From Streptomyces sp. MH60 (GTDB taxonomy: Bacteria; Actinomycetota; Actinomycetes; Streptomycetales; Streptomycetaceae): DNA of 49,586 nt. Below the pieces are notes generated by a model. The model saw only the letters and a program-made list of their open reading frames with translations, was not told the origin of the DNA and did no database searches. Below are positions 15,362 through 22,811 of the stretch, in pieces. The DNA is taken from the NCBI RefSeq assembly GCF_002939385.1, contig NZ_MULI01000053.1, positions 1 through 49,586 on the forward strand, in the 5' to 3' direction. Numbering within the stretch: the stretch's first letter is position 1; each line of letters starts with the position of its first letter. The position numbers and the translations under genes are program-made.

Positions 15362-16521
15362 GGATCGGCATCGTCTGCCCGTACTCCTGGGACGTGCCGG
15401 GCGGCGTCCAGTTCCACATCCGGGACCTCGCCGAGTACTTCATCCGGCTCGGTCACGAGGTGTCCGTGCTCGCCCCGGCCGACGAGGACACCCCGCTGCC
15501 CCCGTACGTCGTCTCCGCGGGCCGCGCGGTGCCGGTGCCGTACAACGGCTCGGTGGCCCGGCTGAACTTCGGCTTCCTGTCGGCCGCCCGGGTCCGGCGC
15601 TGGCTGCACGACGGCTCCTTCGACGTCATCCACATCCACGAGCCGACCTCGCCCTCGCTGGGCCTGCTGACCTGCTGGGCGGCGCAGGGCCCCATCGTGG
15701 CCACCTTCCACACCTCCAACCCGCGTTCCCGCGCGATGATCGCCGCGTACGCGATCCTCCAGGCCGCCCTGGAGAAGATCAGCGCCCGGATCGCCGTGAG
15801 CGAGTACGCCCGCCGCACGCTCGTCGAGCACCTGGGCGGTGACGCGGTCGTCATCCCCAACGGCGTCGACGTCGACTTCTTCGCCGACGCGGAGCCCGAG
15901 CCCGAGTGGCAGGGTGACACGATCGGCTTCATAGGGCGCATCGACGAGCCCCGCAAGGGCCTGCCGGTGCTCATGCGGGCGCTGCCCGGGATCCTCGCCG
16001 CCCGCCCGCAGACCCGGCTGCTCGTCGCCGGGCGCGGGGACGAGGAGGAGGCCGTCGAGAGCCTGCCCAGGGAACTGCGCTCCCGCGTGGAGTTCCTCGG
16101 CATGATCAGCGACGAGGACAAGGCCCGCTTCCTGCGCAGCGTCGACCTGTACGTGGCGCCCAACACCGGCGGCGAGAGCTTCGGCATCATCCTCGTCGAG
16201 GCCATGTCGGCCGGCGCCCCCGTCCTCGCCTCCGACCTGGACGCCTTCGCCCAGGTCCTCGACCAGGGCGCGGCCGGGGAACTCTTCCCCAACGAGAACG
16301 CGGACGCCCTGGCGGAAGCGGCCGTACGCCTGCTGGCCGACCCGGAACGCCGGGCCGCGCTGCGCGAGCGGGGCAGCGCCCACGTACGGCGTTTCGACTG
16401 GTCCACCGTGGGCGCGGACATCCTGTCCGTCTACGAGACGGTCACCGCGGGAGCGGCGGCGGTCGCGGCGGACGACCGGGCGACGGGCCTGCGGGCCCGC
16501 TTCGGCCTGGCGAGGGACTGA
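15358..16521 (+). CDS. pimA: Phosphatidylinositol alpha-mannosyltransferase
   Basis: A 387-residue GT-B, family 4 glycosyltransferase. It begins VRIGIVCPYSWDVPGGVQFH, with the Gly-rich N-terminal loop that is nearly invariant in PimA. VIHIHEPTSPS and ATFHTSNPRSRA follow, and the C-terminal EX7E motif lies in GGESFGIILVEAMSAGAP (about residues 275-292). It transfers mannose from GDP-mannose to the inositol ring of phosphatidylinositol on the cytoplasmic side. The GTG start overlaps the acyltransferase stop. It is the last gene of the coupled trio; a candidate independent promoter follows it. Confidence 0.95.
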   Translation: MRIGIVCPYSWDVPGGVQFHIRDLAEYFIRLGHEVSVLAPADEDTPLPPYVVSAGRAVPVPYNGSVARLNFGFLSAARVRRWLHDGSFDVIHIHEPTSPSLGLLTCWAAQGPIVATFHTSNPRSRAMIAAYAILQAALEKISARIAVSEYARRTLVEHLGGDAVVIPNGVDVDFFADAEPEPEWQGDTIGFIGRIDEPRKGLPVLMRALPGILAARPQTRLLVAGRGDEEEAVESLPRELRSRVEFLGMISDEDKARFLRSVDLYVAPNTGGESFGIILVEAMSAGAPVLASDLDAFAQVLDQGAAGELFPNENADALAEAAVRLLADPERRAALRERGSAHVRRFDWSTVGADILSVYETVTAGAAAVAADDRATGLRARFGLARD

Positions 16522-16575
16522 CCCGCCGGGGCGCACGGGGCCCAACGGACGCACCGGGGCCACTCGGCCCACCGA

Positions 16576-16581
16576 TAGGGT
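16576..16581 (+). promoter_or_regulatory. -10 element (TAGGGT) for a leaderless mRNA
   Basis: TAGGGT lies 8 nt before the GTG at 16590 with no Shine-Dalgarno between them, which fits a leaderless transcript. No clear -35 is visible. Confidence 0.5.
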
Positions 16582-16589
16582 TGCGGCCC

Positions 16590-17132
16590 GTGACCGCAAC
16601 CCTCATCTGGATCCTGGTCGTCCTCGTCGCCGTCGGCCTGTACCTCAGCTGGACGGCGGGCCGCCTGGACCGGCTGCACGCCCGGATCGACGCCGCCCGC
16701 GCCGCCCTGGACGCACAGCTGCTGCGCAGGGCGTCCGTGGCCCAGGAACTCGCCACCTCCGGCGTGCTCGACCCGGCCGCCTCCATGGTCCTCTACGAGG
16801 CCGCACACGCCGCCCGGCAGGCCGAGGAGGAACAGCGGGAGGTCGCCGAGAGCGAGCTGAGCCAGGCACTGCGCGCCGTGTTCGCCGACGCGCAGCAGGT
16901 GGACGTGTTGCGCGAGGCGCCCGGGGGAGAGGCCGCCGCCCACGAACTGGCCGAAGCGGTACGGAGGGTGCCGATGGCCCGGCGCTTCCACAACGACGCG
17001 GTGGGCGCCGCGCGCAGACTGCGCGAGCACCGCAAGGTCCGCTGGTTCCGCCTCGCCGGGCACGCCCCCTTCCCGCTGGCCTTCGAGATGGACGACGAGT
17101 CACCGGCCGCCCTGGTCGAGCGGGCGGCGTAG
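16590..17132 (+). CDS. Small membrane-anchored coiled-coil protein, LemA-like
   Basis: A 180-residue protein with an N-terminal transmembrane segment (ATLIWILVVLVAVGLYLSW, residues 2-20) followed by long helices. The part just after the membrane, RLHARIDAARAALDAQLLRR, recalls the LemA family pattern of an N-terminal anchor and a conserved helix. The match is by eye and the rest diverges, so function is open. A GTG at 16590 is chosen because a TAGGGT box lies 8 nt before it; TTG 16581 is in frame but lies inside the promoter. It stands alone between pimA and pdxS. Confidence 0.7.
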   Translation: MTATLIWILVVLVAVGLYLSWTAGRLDRLHARIDAARAALDAQLLRRASVAQELATSGVLDPAASMVLYEAAHAARQAEEEQREVAESELSQALRAVFADAQQVDVLREAPGGEAAAHELAEAVRRVPMARRFHNDAVGAARRLREHRKVRWFRLAGHAPFPLAFEMDDESPAALVERAA

Positions 17133-17254
17133 GCCGTACCGCCGGCGCCGGGGACGAAAACGATCCACAGCCTTCCCATTGGCCCTTGCTGTGGCCTGCT
17201 CACCTCACGTTTCCTCGTTGCTGCAGAAACCCCCTTCTCCTCAGCGAGGTACCC

Positions 17255-18166
17255 GTGTCCAGCACCCTCTCCGAAAACCAGGCACCCGAGACCGGCACCG
17301 CCCGGGTGAAGCGCGGCATGGCCGAGCAGCTCAAGGGCGGCGTCATCATGGACGTCGTCACGCCGGAGCAGGCGAAGATCGCCGAGGACGCGGGCGCCGT
17401 GGCCGTCATGGCCCTGGAGCGGGTCCCGGCCGACATCCGCAAGGACGGCGGCGTGGCCCGGATGTCCGACCCGGACATGATCGAGGGCATCATCGGCGCC
17501 GTCTCCATCCCGGTGATGGCCAAGTCCCGCATCGGCCACTTCGTGGAGGCCCAGGTCCTGCAGTCCCTCGGCGTCGACTACATCGACGAGTCCGAGGTCC
17601 TCACCCCGGCCGACGAGGTCAACCACAGCGACAAGTTCGCCTTCACCACGCCCTTCGTCTGCGGCGCCACCAACCTCGGCGAGGCCCTGCGCCGGATCGC
17701 CGAGGGCGCGGCCATGATCCGCTCCAAGGGCGAGGCGGGCACCGGCAACGTCGTCGAGGCGGTCCGTCACCTGCGCCAGATCAAGAACGAGATCGCCCGG
17801 CTGCGCGGCTGCGACAACAACGAGCTGTACGCCGCCGCCAAGGAGCTGCGCGCCCCGTACGAGCTGGTCAAGGAGGTCTCCGAGCTGGGCAAGCTCCCCG
17901 TGGTGCTCTTCTCGGCCGGTGGCGTCGCGACCCCCGCCGACGCCGCGCTCATGCGCCAGCTCGGCGCCGAGGGCGTCTTCGTCGGCTCCGGCATCTTCAA
18001 GTCCGGCGACCCGGCCAAGCGCGCCGCCGCCATCGTGAAGGCCACCACCTTCTACGACGACCCGAAGATCATCGCGGACGCGTCCCGCAACCTCGGCGAG
18101 GCCATGGTCGGCATCAACTGCGACACCCTCCCCGAGACCGAGCGCTACGCCAACCGCGGCTGGTAA
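17255..18166 (+). CDS. pdxS: Pyridoxal 5'-phosphate synthase, synthase subunit
   Basis: A 303-residue (beta/alpha)8 barrel that makes pyridoxal 5'-phosphate from ribose 5-phosphate, glyceraldehyde 3-phosphate and ammonia, as a 12-mer with PdxT. Family marks are near-complete: VKRGMAEQLKGGVIMDVVTPEQA with the substrate Asp, MALERVPADIR, MAKSRIGHFVEAQ with the first catalytic Lys, RSKGEAGTGNVVEAVRH with the second Lys, and GGVATPADAA near the C-terminus. The GTG at 17255 follows GAGG at good spacing; an in-frame ATG at 17186 is less likely. pdxT follows after 12 nt, so the two subunits are co-expressed. Length is standard. Confidence 0.98.
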   Translation: MSSTLSENQAPETGTARVKRGMAEQLKGGVIMDVVTPEQAKIAEDAGAVAVMALERVPADIRKDGGVARMSDPDMIEGIIGAVSIPVMAKSRIGHFVEAQVLQSLGVDYIDESEVLTPADEVNHSDKFAFTTPFVCGATNLGEALRRIAEGAAMIRSKGEAGTGNVVEAVRHLRQIKNEIARLRGCDNNELYAAAKELRAPYELVKEVSELGKLPVVLFSAGGVATPADAALMRQLGAEGVFVGSGIFKSGDPAKRAAAIVKATTFYDDPKIIADASRNLGEAMVGINCDTLPETERYANRGW

Positions 18167-18178
18167 GGCACCGGACCC

Positions 18179-18787
18179 ATGAGTGACACCCCCGTCATCG
18201 GTGTCCTGGCGCTCCAGGGCGACGTACGGGAGCACCTCGTCGCCCTGGCCGTGGCCGACGCCGTGGCCAGGCCGGTGCGGCGCCCCGAGGAACTCGCCGA
18301 GGTGGACGGCCTGGTGCTGCCCGGCGGCGAGTCCACCACCATCTCCAAGCTCGCCGTCCTCTTCGGAGTGATGGAACCCCTGCGCGCGCGTGTGCGGGAC
18401 GGCATGCCCGTCTACGGCACCTGCGCCGGCATGATCATGCTGGCCGACAAGATCCTCGACCCGCGCTCCGGGCAGGAGACGGTCGGCGGCATCGACATGA
18501 TCGTGCGCCGCAACGCCTTCGGCCGGCAGAACGAGTCCTTCGAGGCGGCCGTCGACGTCGAGGGCGTCGAGGGCGAGCCCGTAGAGGGGGTCTTCATCCG
18601 CGCGCCCTGGGTCGAGTCCGTGGGCGCCGCCGCCGAGGTGCTCGCCGAGCACGAGGGTCACATCGTCGCCGTCCGCCAGGGCAACGCGCTGGCCACGTCG
18701 TTCCACCCGGAACTGACCGGCGACCACCGCGTGCACCGGCTGTTCGCCGACATGGTGCGCGCGAACCGGGCGGCTCGGTCCTTGTAG
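18179..18787 (+). CDS. pdxT: Pyridoxal 5'-phosphate synthase, glutaminase subunit
   Basis: A 202-residue class I glutamine amidotransferase that supplies ammonia to PdxS. It shows IGVLALQGDVREH at the N-terminus, LPGGESTT (oxyanion region), the nucleophile Cys in YGTCAGMIML (about residue 82), and the His-Glu pair in SFHPELTGDHRVH. It starts 12 nt after pdxS. Its TAG stop is part of a TAGGAT box that may be the -10 of yebC. Confidence 0.97.
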   Translation: MSDTPVIGVLALQGDVREHLVALAVADAVARPVRRPEELAEVDGLVLPGGESTTISKLAVLFGVMEPLRARVRDGMPVYGTCAGMIMLADKILDPRSGQETVGGIDMIVRRNAFGRQNESFEAAVDVEGVEGEPVEGVFIRAPWVESVGAAAEVLAEHEGHIVAVRQGNALATSFHPELTGDHRVHRLFADMVRANRAARSL

Positions 18788-18809
18788 GATTCCTGCGTTC
18801 GTTGCAGGA
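18785..18809 (+). promoter_or_regulatory. Candidate yebC promoter and 5' hairpin
   Basis: TAGGAT (18785-18790) overlaps the pdxT stop. It is followed at once by TCCTGC/GCAGGA (18791-18796 with 18804-18809), a 6-bp stem with a 7-nt loop. The same arrangement, TAGGAT on a stop codon followed by a small hairpin, recurs at 45748. The -35 is not evident. Confidence 0.4.
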
Positions 18810-18836
18810 GATGGGTTACGCGAAGGAGACAGGCAG

Positions 18837-19589
18837 ATGTCCGGCCACTCTAAATGGGCTACGACGAAGCACAAGAAGGCCGTGATCGACGCCAAGCGCG
18901 GCAAACTCTTCGCGAAGCTGATCAAGAACATCGAGGTCGCGGCGCGCATGGGCGGCGTTGACATCGAGGGCAACCCGACGCTGTACGACGCCATCCAGAA
19001 GGCGAAGAAGCAGTCGGTCCCCAACAAGAACATCGATTCCGCGGTCAAGCGCGGCGGCGGCCTGGAGGCCGGCGGCGCCGACTACGAGACGATCATGTAC
19101 GAGGGCTACGGCCCCAACGGCGTCGCGGTGCTCATCGAGTGCCTCACCGACAACCGCAACCGCGCCGCCTCCGACGTCCGCGTCGCCATGACCCGCAACG
19201 GCGGCTCCATGGCCGACCCGGGCTCGGTGTCGTACCTCTTCAACCGCAAGGGCGTCGTGATCGTCCCCAAGGGCGAGCTGAGCGAGGACGACGTCCTCGG
19301 CGCCGTCCTGGACGCGGGCGCGGAGGAGGTCAACGACCTCGGCGAGTCCTTCGAGGTGCTCAGCGAGGCCACCGACCTGGTCGCGGTCCGCACCGCCCTC
19401 CAGGAGGCCGGCATCGACTACGAGTCCGCCGACGCCAACTTCGTCCCCACCATGCAGGTCGAGCTGGACGAGGAGGGCGCGCGGAAGATCTTCCGGCTCA
19501 TCGACGCCCTGGAGGACAGCGACGACGTGCAGAACGTCTTCGCCAACTTCGACGTGAGCGACGAGATCATGGAGAAGGTCGACGCGTAA
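18837..19589 (+). CDS. YebC/PmpR family protein
   Basis: A 250-residue protein of the YebC family, starting at ATG 18837 after AAGGAGA. It opens with the invariant SGHSKWATTKHKKAVIDAKRG block and continues with ARMGGVDIEGNP, a central NRAASDVRVAMTRNGG and a beta-rich C-terminal part. Members were described as transcription regulators (PmpR) and, more recently, as ribosome-associated factors that relieve stalling at proline-rich sequences. Placement before ruvCAB is widely conserved. A terminator follows, so it is probably not in one transcript with ruvC. Confidence 0.96.
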   Translation: MSGHSKWATTKHKKAVIDAKRGKLFAKLIKNIEVAARMGGVDIEGNPTLYDAIQKAKKQSVPNKNIDSAVKRGGGLEAGGADYETIMYEGYGPNGVAVLIECLTDNRNRAASDVRVAMTRNGGSMADPGSVSYLFNRKGVVIVPKGELSEDDVLGAVLDAGAEEVNDLGESFEVLSEATDLVAVRTALQEAGIDYESADANFVPTMQVELDEEGARKIFRLIDALEDSDDVQNVFANFDVSDEIMEKVDA

Positions 19590-19605
19590 CGCGTCCCTGC
19601 TCAGC

Positions 19606-19634
19606 GGGCCGACGGGGACACACTCCGTCGGCCC
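19606..19634 (+). terminator. Terminator after yebC
   Basis: GGGCCGACGG (19606-19615) pairs perfectly with CCGTCGGCCC (19625-19634), a 10-bp stem with a 9-nt loop, 17 nt after the yebC stop. Confidence 0.7.
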
Positions 19635-19698
19635 GTCGCGTTGTCGGTGGCACCCGATAGCCTGCACAAACAGGTGATCGACGAGAGGGGCCGGGTAC

Positions 19699-20265
19699 GT
19701 GCGTGTGCTGGGGGTGGACCCGGGGCTGACCCGCTGCGGGGTCGGTGTCGTGGAGGGCGTCGCGGGCCGGCCGCTCACCATGATCGGCGTCGGCGTCGTC
19801 CGCACGCCCGCGGACGCGGACCTCGGCCACCGCCTCGTCGCCGTCGAGCAGGGCATCGAGCGGTGGCTCGACGAGCACCGGCCGGAGTTCGTCGCCGTGG
19901 AGCGCGTCTTCAGCCAGCACAACGTCCGCACCGTCATGGGCACCGCCCAGGCCAGCGCGGTGGCGATCCTGTGCGCCTCCCGCCGCGGCATCCCCGTCGC
20001 GCTGCACACGCCCAGCGAGGTCAAGGCGGCCGTCACCGGCAGCGGCCGCGCCGACAAGGCGCAGGTCGGTGCCATGGTCACCCGCCTGCTGCGGCTCGCC
20101 GCCCCGCCCAAGCCGGCCGACGCCGCCGACGCCCTCGCGCTCGCCATCTGCCACATCTGGCGCGCCCCCGCGCAGAACCGCCTCCAGCAGGCCGTGGCCC
20201 TGCACACCGCCCAGGGCCCGCAGCGCCCGCGGACCTCCCACCCGTCGAAAGGCCGCCCCGCATGA
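19699..20265 (+). CDS. ruvC: Crossover junction endodeoxyribonuclease RuvC
   Basis: A 188-residue Holliday junction resolvase with an RNase H-like fold. It begins VRVLGVDPGLTRCGVG with the first catalytic Asp, then has AVERVFSQHN with the Glu, and ends with the Asp pair in KPADAADALALAICH. GTG 19699 is preceded by GAGAGGGG. The stop overlaps the ruvA ATG (ATGA), so resolvase and branch-migration subunits are coupled. The C-terminal 20 residues are Pro/Arg-rich and disordered-looking. Confidence 0.97.
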   Translation: MRVLGVDPGLTRCGVGVVEGVAGRPLTMIGVGVVRTPADADLGHRLVAVEQGIERWLDEHRPEFVAVERVFSQHNVRTVMGTAQASAVAILCASRRGIPVALHTPSEVKAAVTGSGRADKAQVGAMVTRLLRLAAPPKPADAADALALAICHIWRAPAQNRLQQAVALHTAQGPQRPRTSHPSKGRPA

Positions 20266-20867
20266 TCGCCTTCGTCAGCGGCACCGTCGCCGCCCTCGCA
20301 CCCGACGCCGCGGTGGTCGAGGTCGGCGGCGTCGGCATGGCCGTCCAGTGCACGCCGAACACGCTCTCCACCCTCCGGCTCGGCAAGCCCGCCAAGCTCG
20401 CCACCTCGCTCGTCGTCCGCGAGGACTCGCTCACGCTCTACGGCTTCGCCGACGACGACGAGCGCCAGGTCTTCGAACTGCTCCAGACCGCCAGCGGCGT
20501 CGGACCCCGCCTCGCCCAGGCCATGCTCGCCGTGCACCAGCCCGACGCCCTGCGCAGAGCCGTCTCCACCGGCGACGAGAAGGCGCTCACCGCTGTCCCC
20601 GGCATCGGCAAGAAGGGCGCCCAGAAGCTGCTCCTGGAGCTGAAGGACCGGCTCGGCGAGCCCATCGGCGCCCCCGCCGTCGGCGCCCCGGTCAGCACCG
20701 GCTGGCGCGACCAGCTGCACGCCGCCCTGATCGGCCTCGGGTACGCCACCCGCGAGGCCGACGAGGCCGTCTCCGCCGTGGCGCCGCAGGCCGAGGCCGC
20801 CGGGGGCACGCCGCAGGTGGGCCGGCTGCTCAAGGCCGCCCTGCAGACGCTGAACCGCGCCCGCTGA
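20262..20867 (+). CDS. ruvA: Holliday junction branch migration protein RuvA
   Basis: A 201-residue protein that binds four-way junctions as a tetramer and loads RuvB. Domain I is an OB fold (MIAFVSGTVAALAPDAAVVEV), domain II carries helix-hairpin-helix motifs (ASGVGPRLAQAML, VPGIGKKGAQKLLLEL), and domain III (about residues 155-201) is the small RuvB-contacting bundle. It is coupled to ruvC upstream by an ATGA overlap and followed after 47 nt by ruvB. Length is usual. Confidence 0.97.
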   Translation: MIAFVSGTVAALAPDAAVVEVGGVGMAVQCTPNTLSTLRLGKPAKLATSLVVREDSLTLYGFADDDERQVFELLQTASGVGPRLAQAMLAVHQPDALRRAVSTGDEKALTAVPGIGKKGAQKLLLELKDRLGEPIGAPAVGAPVSTGWRDQLHAALIGLGYATREADEAVSAVAPQAEAAGGTPQVGRLLKAALQTLNRAR

Positions 20868-20914
20868 CCACGCCCGCCACCACCGACCCGGTGCGCCACG
20901 GCAAGGAGAATCAA

Positions 20915-21988
20915 GTGAACTGGGACGACACGACCGACGCGGAGGCCGCCGCCGAGCGGCTGGTGGGCGCTGTCGCCGACGGCGAGGACCAGGCCGTGGA
21001 GGCGGCCCTGCGCCCCAAGGACCTCGGTGAGTTCATCGGCCAGGAGAAGGTCCGCGAACAGCTCGACCTGGTGCTGCGTGCCGCACGCGCGCGCGGGGCG
21101 ACCGCCGACCACGTGCTCCTGTCCGGCGCCCCCGGCCTCGGCAAGACCACCCTCTCGATGATCATCGCGGCCGAGATGGAAGCCCCCATCCGCATCACCT
21201 CGGGCCCCGCCATCCAGCACGCCGGCGACCTCGCGGCGATCCTCTCCTCGCTCCAGGAGGGCGAGGTCCTCTTCCTCGACGAGATCCACCGCATGTCGCG
21301 GCCCGCCGAGGAGATGCTCTACATGGCGATGGAGGACTTCCGCGTCGACGTCATCGTCGGCAAGGGCCCCGGCGCCACCGCCATCCCCCTGGAGCTGCCC
21401 CCGTTCACCCTGGTCGGCGCCACCACCCGCGCGGGTCTGCTGCCGCCCCCGCTGCGCGACCGCTTCGGCTTCACCGCCCACATGGAGTTCTACGGACCGG
21501 CGGAGCTGGAGCGCGTGATCCACCGCTCCGCCGGCCTGCTCGACGTGGAGATCGACCCCGCCGGCGCCGCCGAGATCGCCGGCCGCTCCCGCGGCACCCC
21601 CCGCATCGCCAACCGTCTGCTGCGCCGGGTCCGCGACTACGCTCAGGTCAAGGCCGACGGCCTGATCACCCAGGAGATCGCCGCGGCCGCCCTCGCCGTC
21701 TACGAGGTCGACGCCCGGGGCCTCGACCGCCTCGACCGCGGGGTGCTGGAGGCACTCCTCAAGCTGTTCGGCGGCGGACCGGTCGGCCTGTCCACGCTCG
21801 CCGTCGCCGTGGGGGAGGAGCGTGAGACAGTGGAGGAGGTCGCCGAACCCTTCCTCGTACGGGAGGGTCTGCTCGCCCGCACCCCACGCGGGCGGGTGGC
21901 CACTCCGGCCGCATGGGCGCATCTCGGCCTCACCCCGCCTCGTCCGCAGAGTTCAGGAAACGGACAACAGGACTTGTTCGGGGCGTGA
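20915..21988 (+). CDS. ruvB: Holliday junction branch migration DNA helicase RuvB
   Basis: A 357-residue AAA+ motor that drives branch migration with RuvA. GTG 20915 follows AAGGAGA; a longer frame from 20069 is an artefact. Seen are the entry motif LRPKDLGEFIGQ, Walker A GAPGLGKTT, Walker B LFLDEIHR, sensor 1 in GATTRAG with the arginine of LRDRFG, and the C-terminal winged helix ending with RGRVATPAAWAHLG. It completes the ruvCAB set. Confidence 0.98.
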   Translation: MNWDDTTDAEAAAERLVGAVADGEDQAVEAALRPKDLGEFIGQEKVREQLDLVLRAARARGATADHVLLSGAPGLGKTTLSMIIAAEMEAPIRITSGPAIQHAGDLAAILSSLQEGEVLFLDEIHRMSRPAEEMLYMAMEDFRVDVIVGKGPGATAIPLELPPFTLVGATTRAGLLPPPLRDRFGFTAHMEFYGPAELERVIHRSAGLLDVEIDPAGAAEIAGRSRGTPRIANRLLRRVRDYAQVKADGLITQEIAAAALAVYEVDARGLDRLDRGVLEALLKLFGGGPVGLSTLAVAVGEERETVEEVAEPFLVREGLLARTPRGRVATPAAWAHLGLTPPRPQSSGNGQQDLFGA

Positions 21989-22046
21989 CGACCCGCTCAC
22001 GCGAGGCACATTCGCCGGAGCAGGAACCCCGGTGCCATGCTGGGCG

Positions 22047-22076
22047 TTGTTCCATGCGCGCGGACTCGCCTAGACT
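22047..22076 (+). promoter_or_regulatory. Promoter for yajC-secD-secF
   Basis: TTGTTC (-35, 22047-22052) and TAGACT (-10, 22071-22076) are separated by 18 bp, a good match to the principal sigma (HrdB-type) consensus. They lie in the 175-nt gap between ruvB and yajC, giving a leader of about 80 nt. Confidence 0.65.
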
Positions 22077-22163
22077 CCGCCGATGCCGCCCTTGTCGGCG
22101 GTGTACACACCCCCAACCATCAGGCCGCTCACCATCGCGGTCGTGTGAAGGAAGTACCGACCC

Positions 22164-22676
22164 GTGAGTCTCGTGACCCTCCTCCCGTTCATCGTGCTCA
22201 TCGGGGCCATGTTCCTGATGACCCGGTCGGCGAAGAAGAAGCAGCAGCAGGCCGCCAACATGCGGAGCGAGATGCAGCCCGGCACCGGTGTCCGCACCAT
22301 CGGGGGCATGTACGCCACGGTCAAGGAGGTCAACGACGACACGGTCCTCCTCGACGCCGGCCCGGGTGTGGAACTGCTCTTCGCCAAGAACTCGATCGGT
22401 GCCGTCCTCACCGACGACGAGTACAACCGCATCGTCCACGGCATCGAGTACGACCTGAAGTCCGACGCGGACGTCGTCCCCGACGACGCCTCCTCCCTCA
22501 CCGAGACCGACGCCCCCGCCGACGCCGCCTCCGACGACAAGTCCGTCGACCTCGGCAAGAAGGCCGTCGAGCCCGCCGAAGAGACGGCCGACGAGCCGAA
22601 GGCCGACGCCGCGCCCGCCGAGGCGAAGACGGACGAGCAGGCGAAGAAGTCCGACGGCGGTTCCGAGGCGAAGTAA
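22164..22676 (+). CDS. yajC: Preprotein translocase subunit YajC
   Basis: A 170-residue single-pass membrane protein of the SecDF-YajC complex, which assists late steps of Sec export. It starts at GTG 22164 after GAAGGAAG. The transmembrane segment is VTLLPFIVLIGAMFLMTR, then the family's cytoplasmic block GTGVRTIGGMYATVKEVNDDTVLLDAGPG. Residues 105-170 form an Ala/Asp/Lys/Glu-rich, probably disordered tail that is longer than in proteobacteria. secD and secF follow in the conserved order. Confidence 0.96.
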   Translation: MSLVTLLPFIVLIGAMFLMTRSAKKKQQQAANMRSEMQPGTGVRTIGGMYATVKEVNDDTVLLDAGPGVELLFAKNSIGAVLTDDEYNRIVHGIEYDLKSDADVVPDDASSLTETDAPADAASDDKSVDLGKKAVEPAEETADEPKADAAPAEAKTDEQAKKSDGGSEAK

Positions 22677-22685
22677 GCCGTGCCC

Positions 22686-22718
22686 CGGGGTGCGCGGGAC
22701 GGGTTCCCGCGCACCCCG
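22686..22718 (+). terminator. Hairpin between yajC and secD
   Basis: CGGGGTGCGCGGGA (22686-22699) pairs with TCCCGCGCACCCCG (22705-22718), 14 bp with a 5-nt loop, 10 nt after the yajC stop. No T tract follows. It may act as a partial terminator or as an mRNA-stability element setting yajC above secDF. Confidence 0.55.
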
Positions 22719-22811
22719 CGCGACGCGCGGCTCGCACGGATCCGGACACCATGTGATGGCCGCCGGTGACGCCTTCTGGGCGCGAAGCGGCCCGAGAGGG
22801 AGTACACAAAG

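Noticed and set aside
17165..17194. CCACAG...CTGTGG upstream of pdxS as a riboswitch
   Set aside because: Only a 6-bp stem with an 18-nt loop is present and no known aptamer pattern could be recognised.
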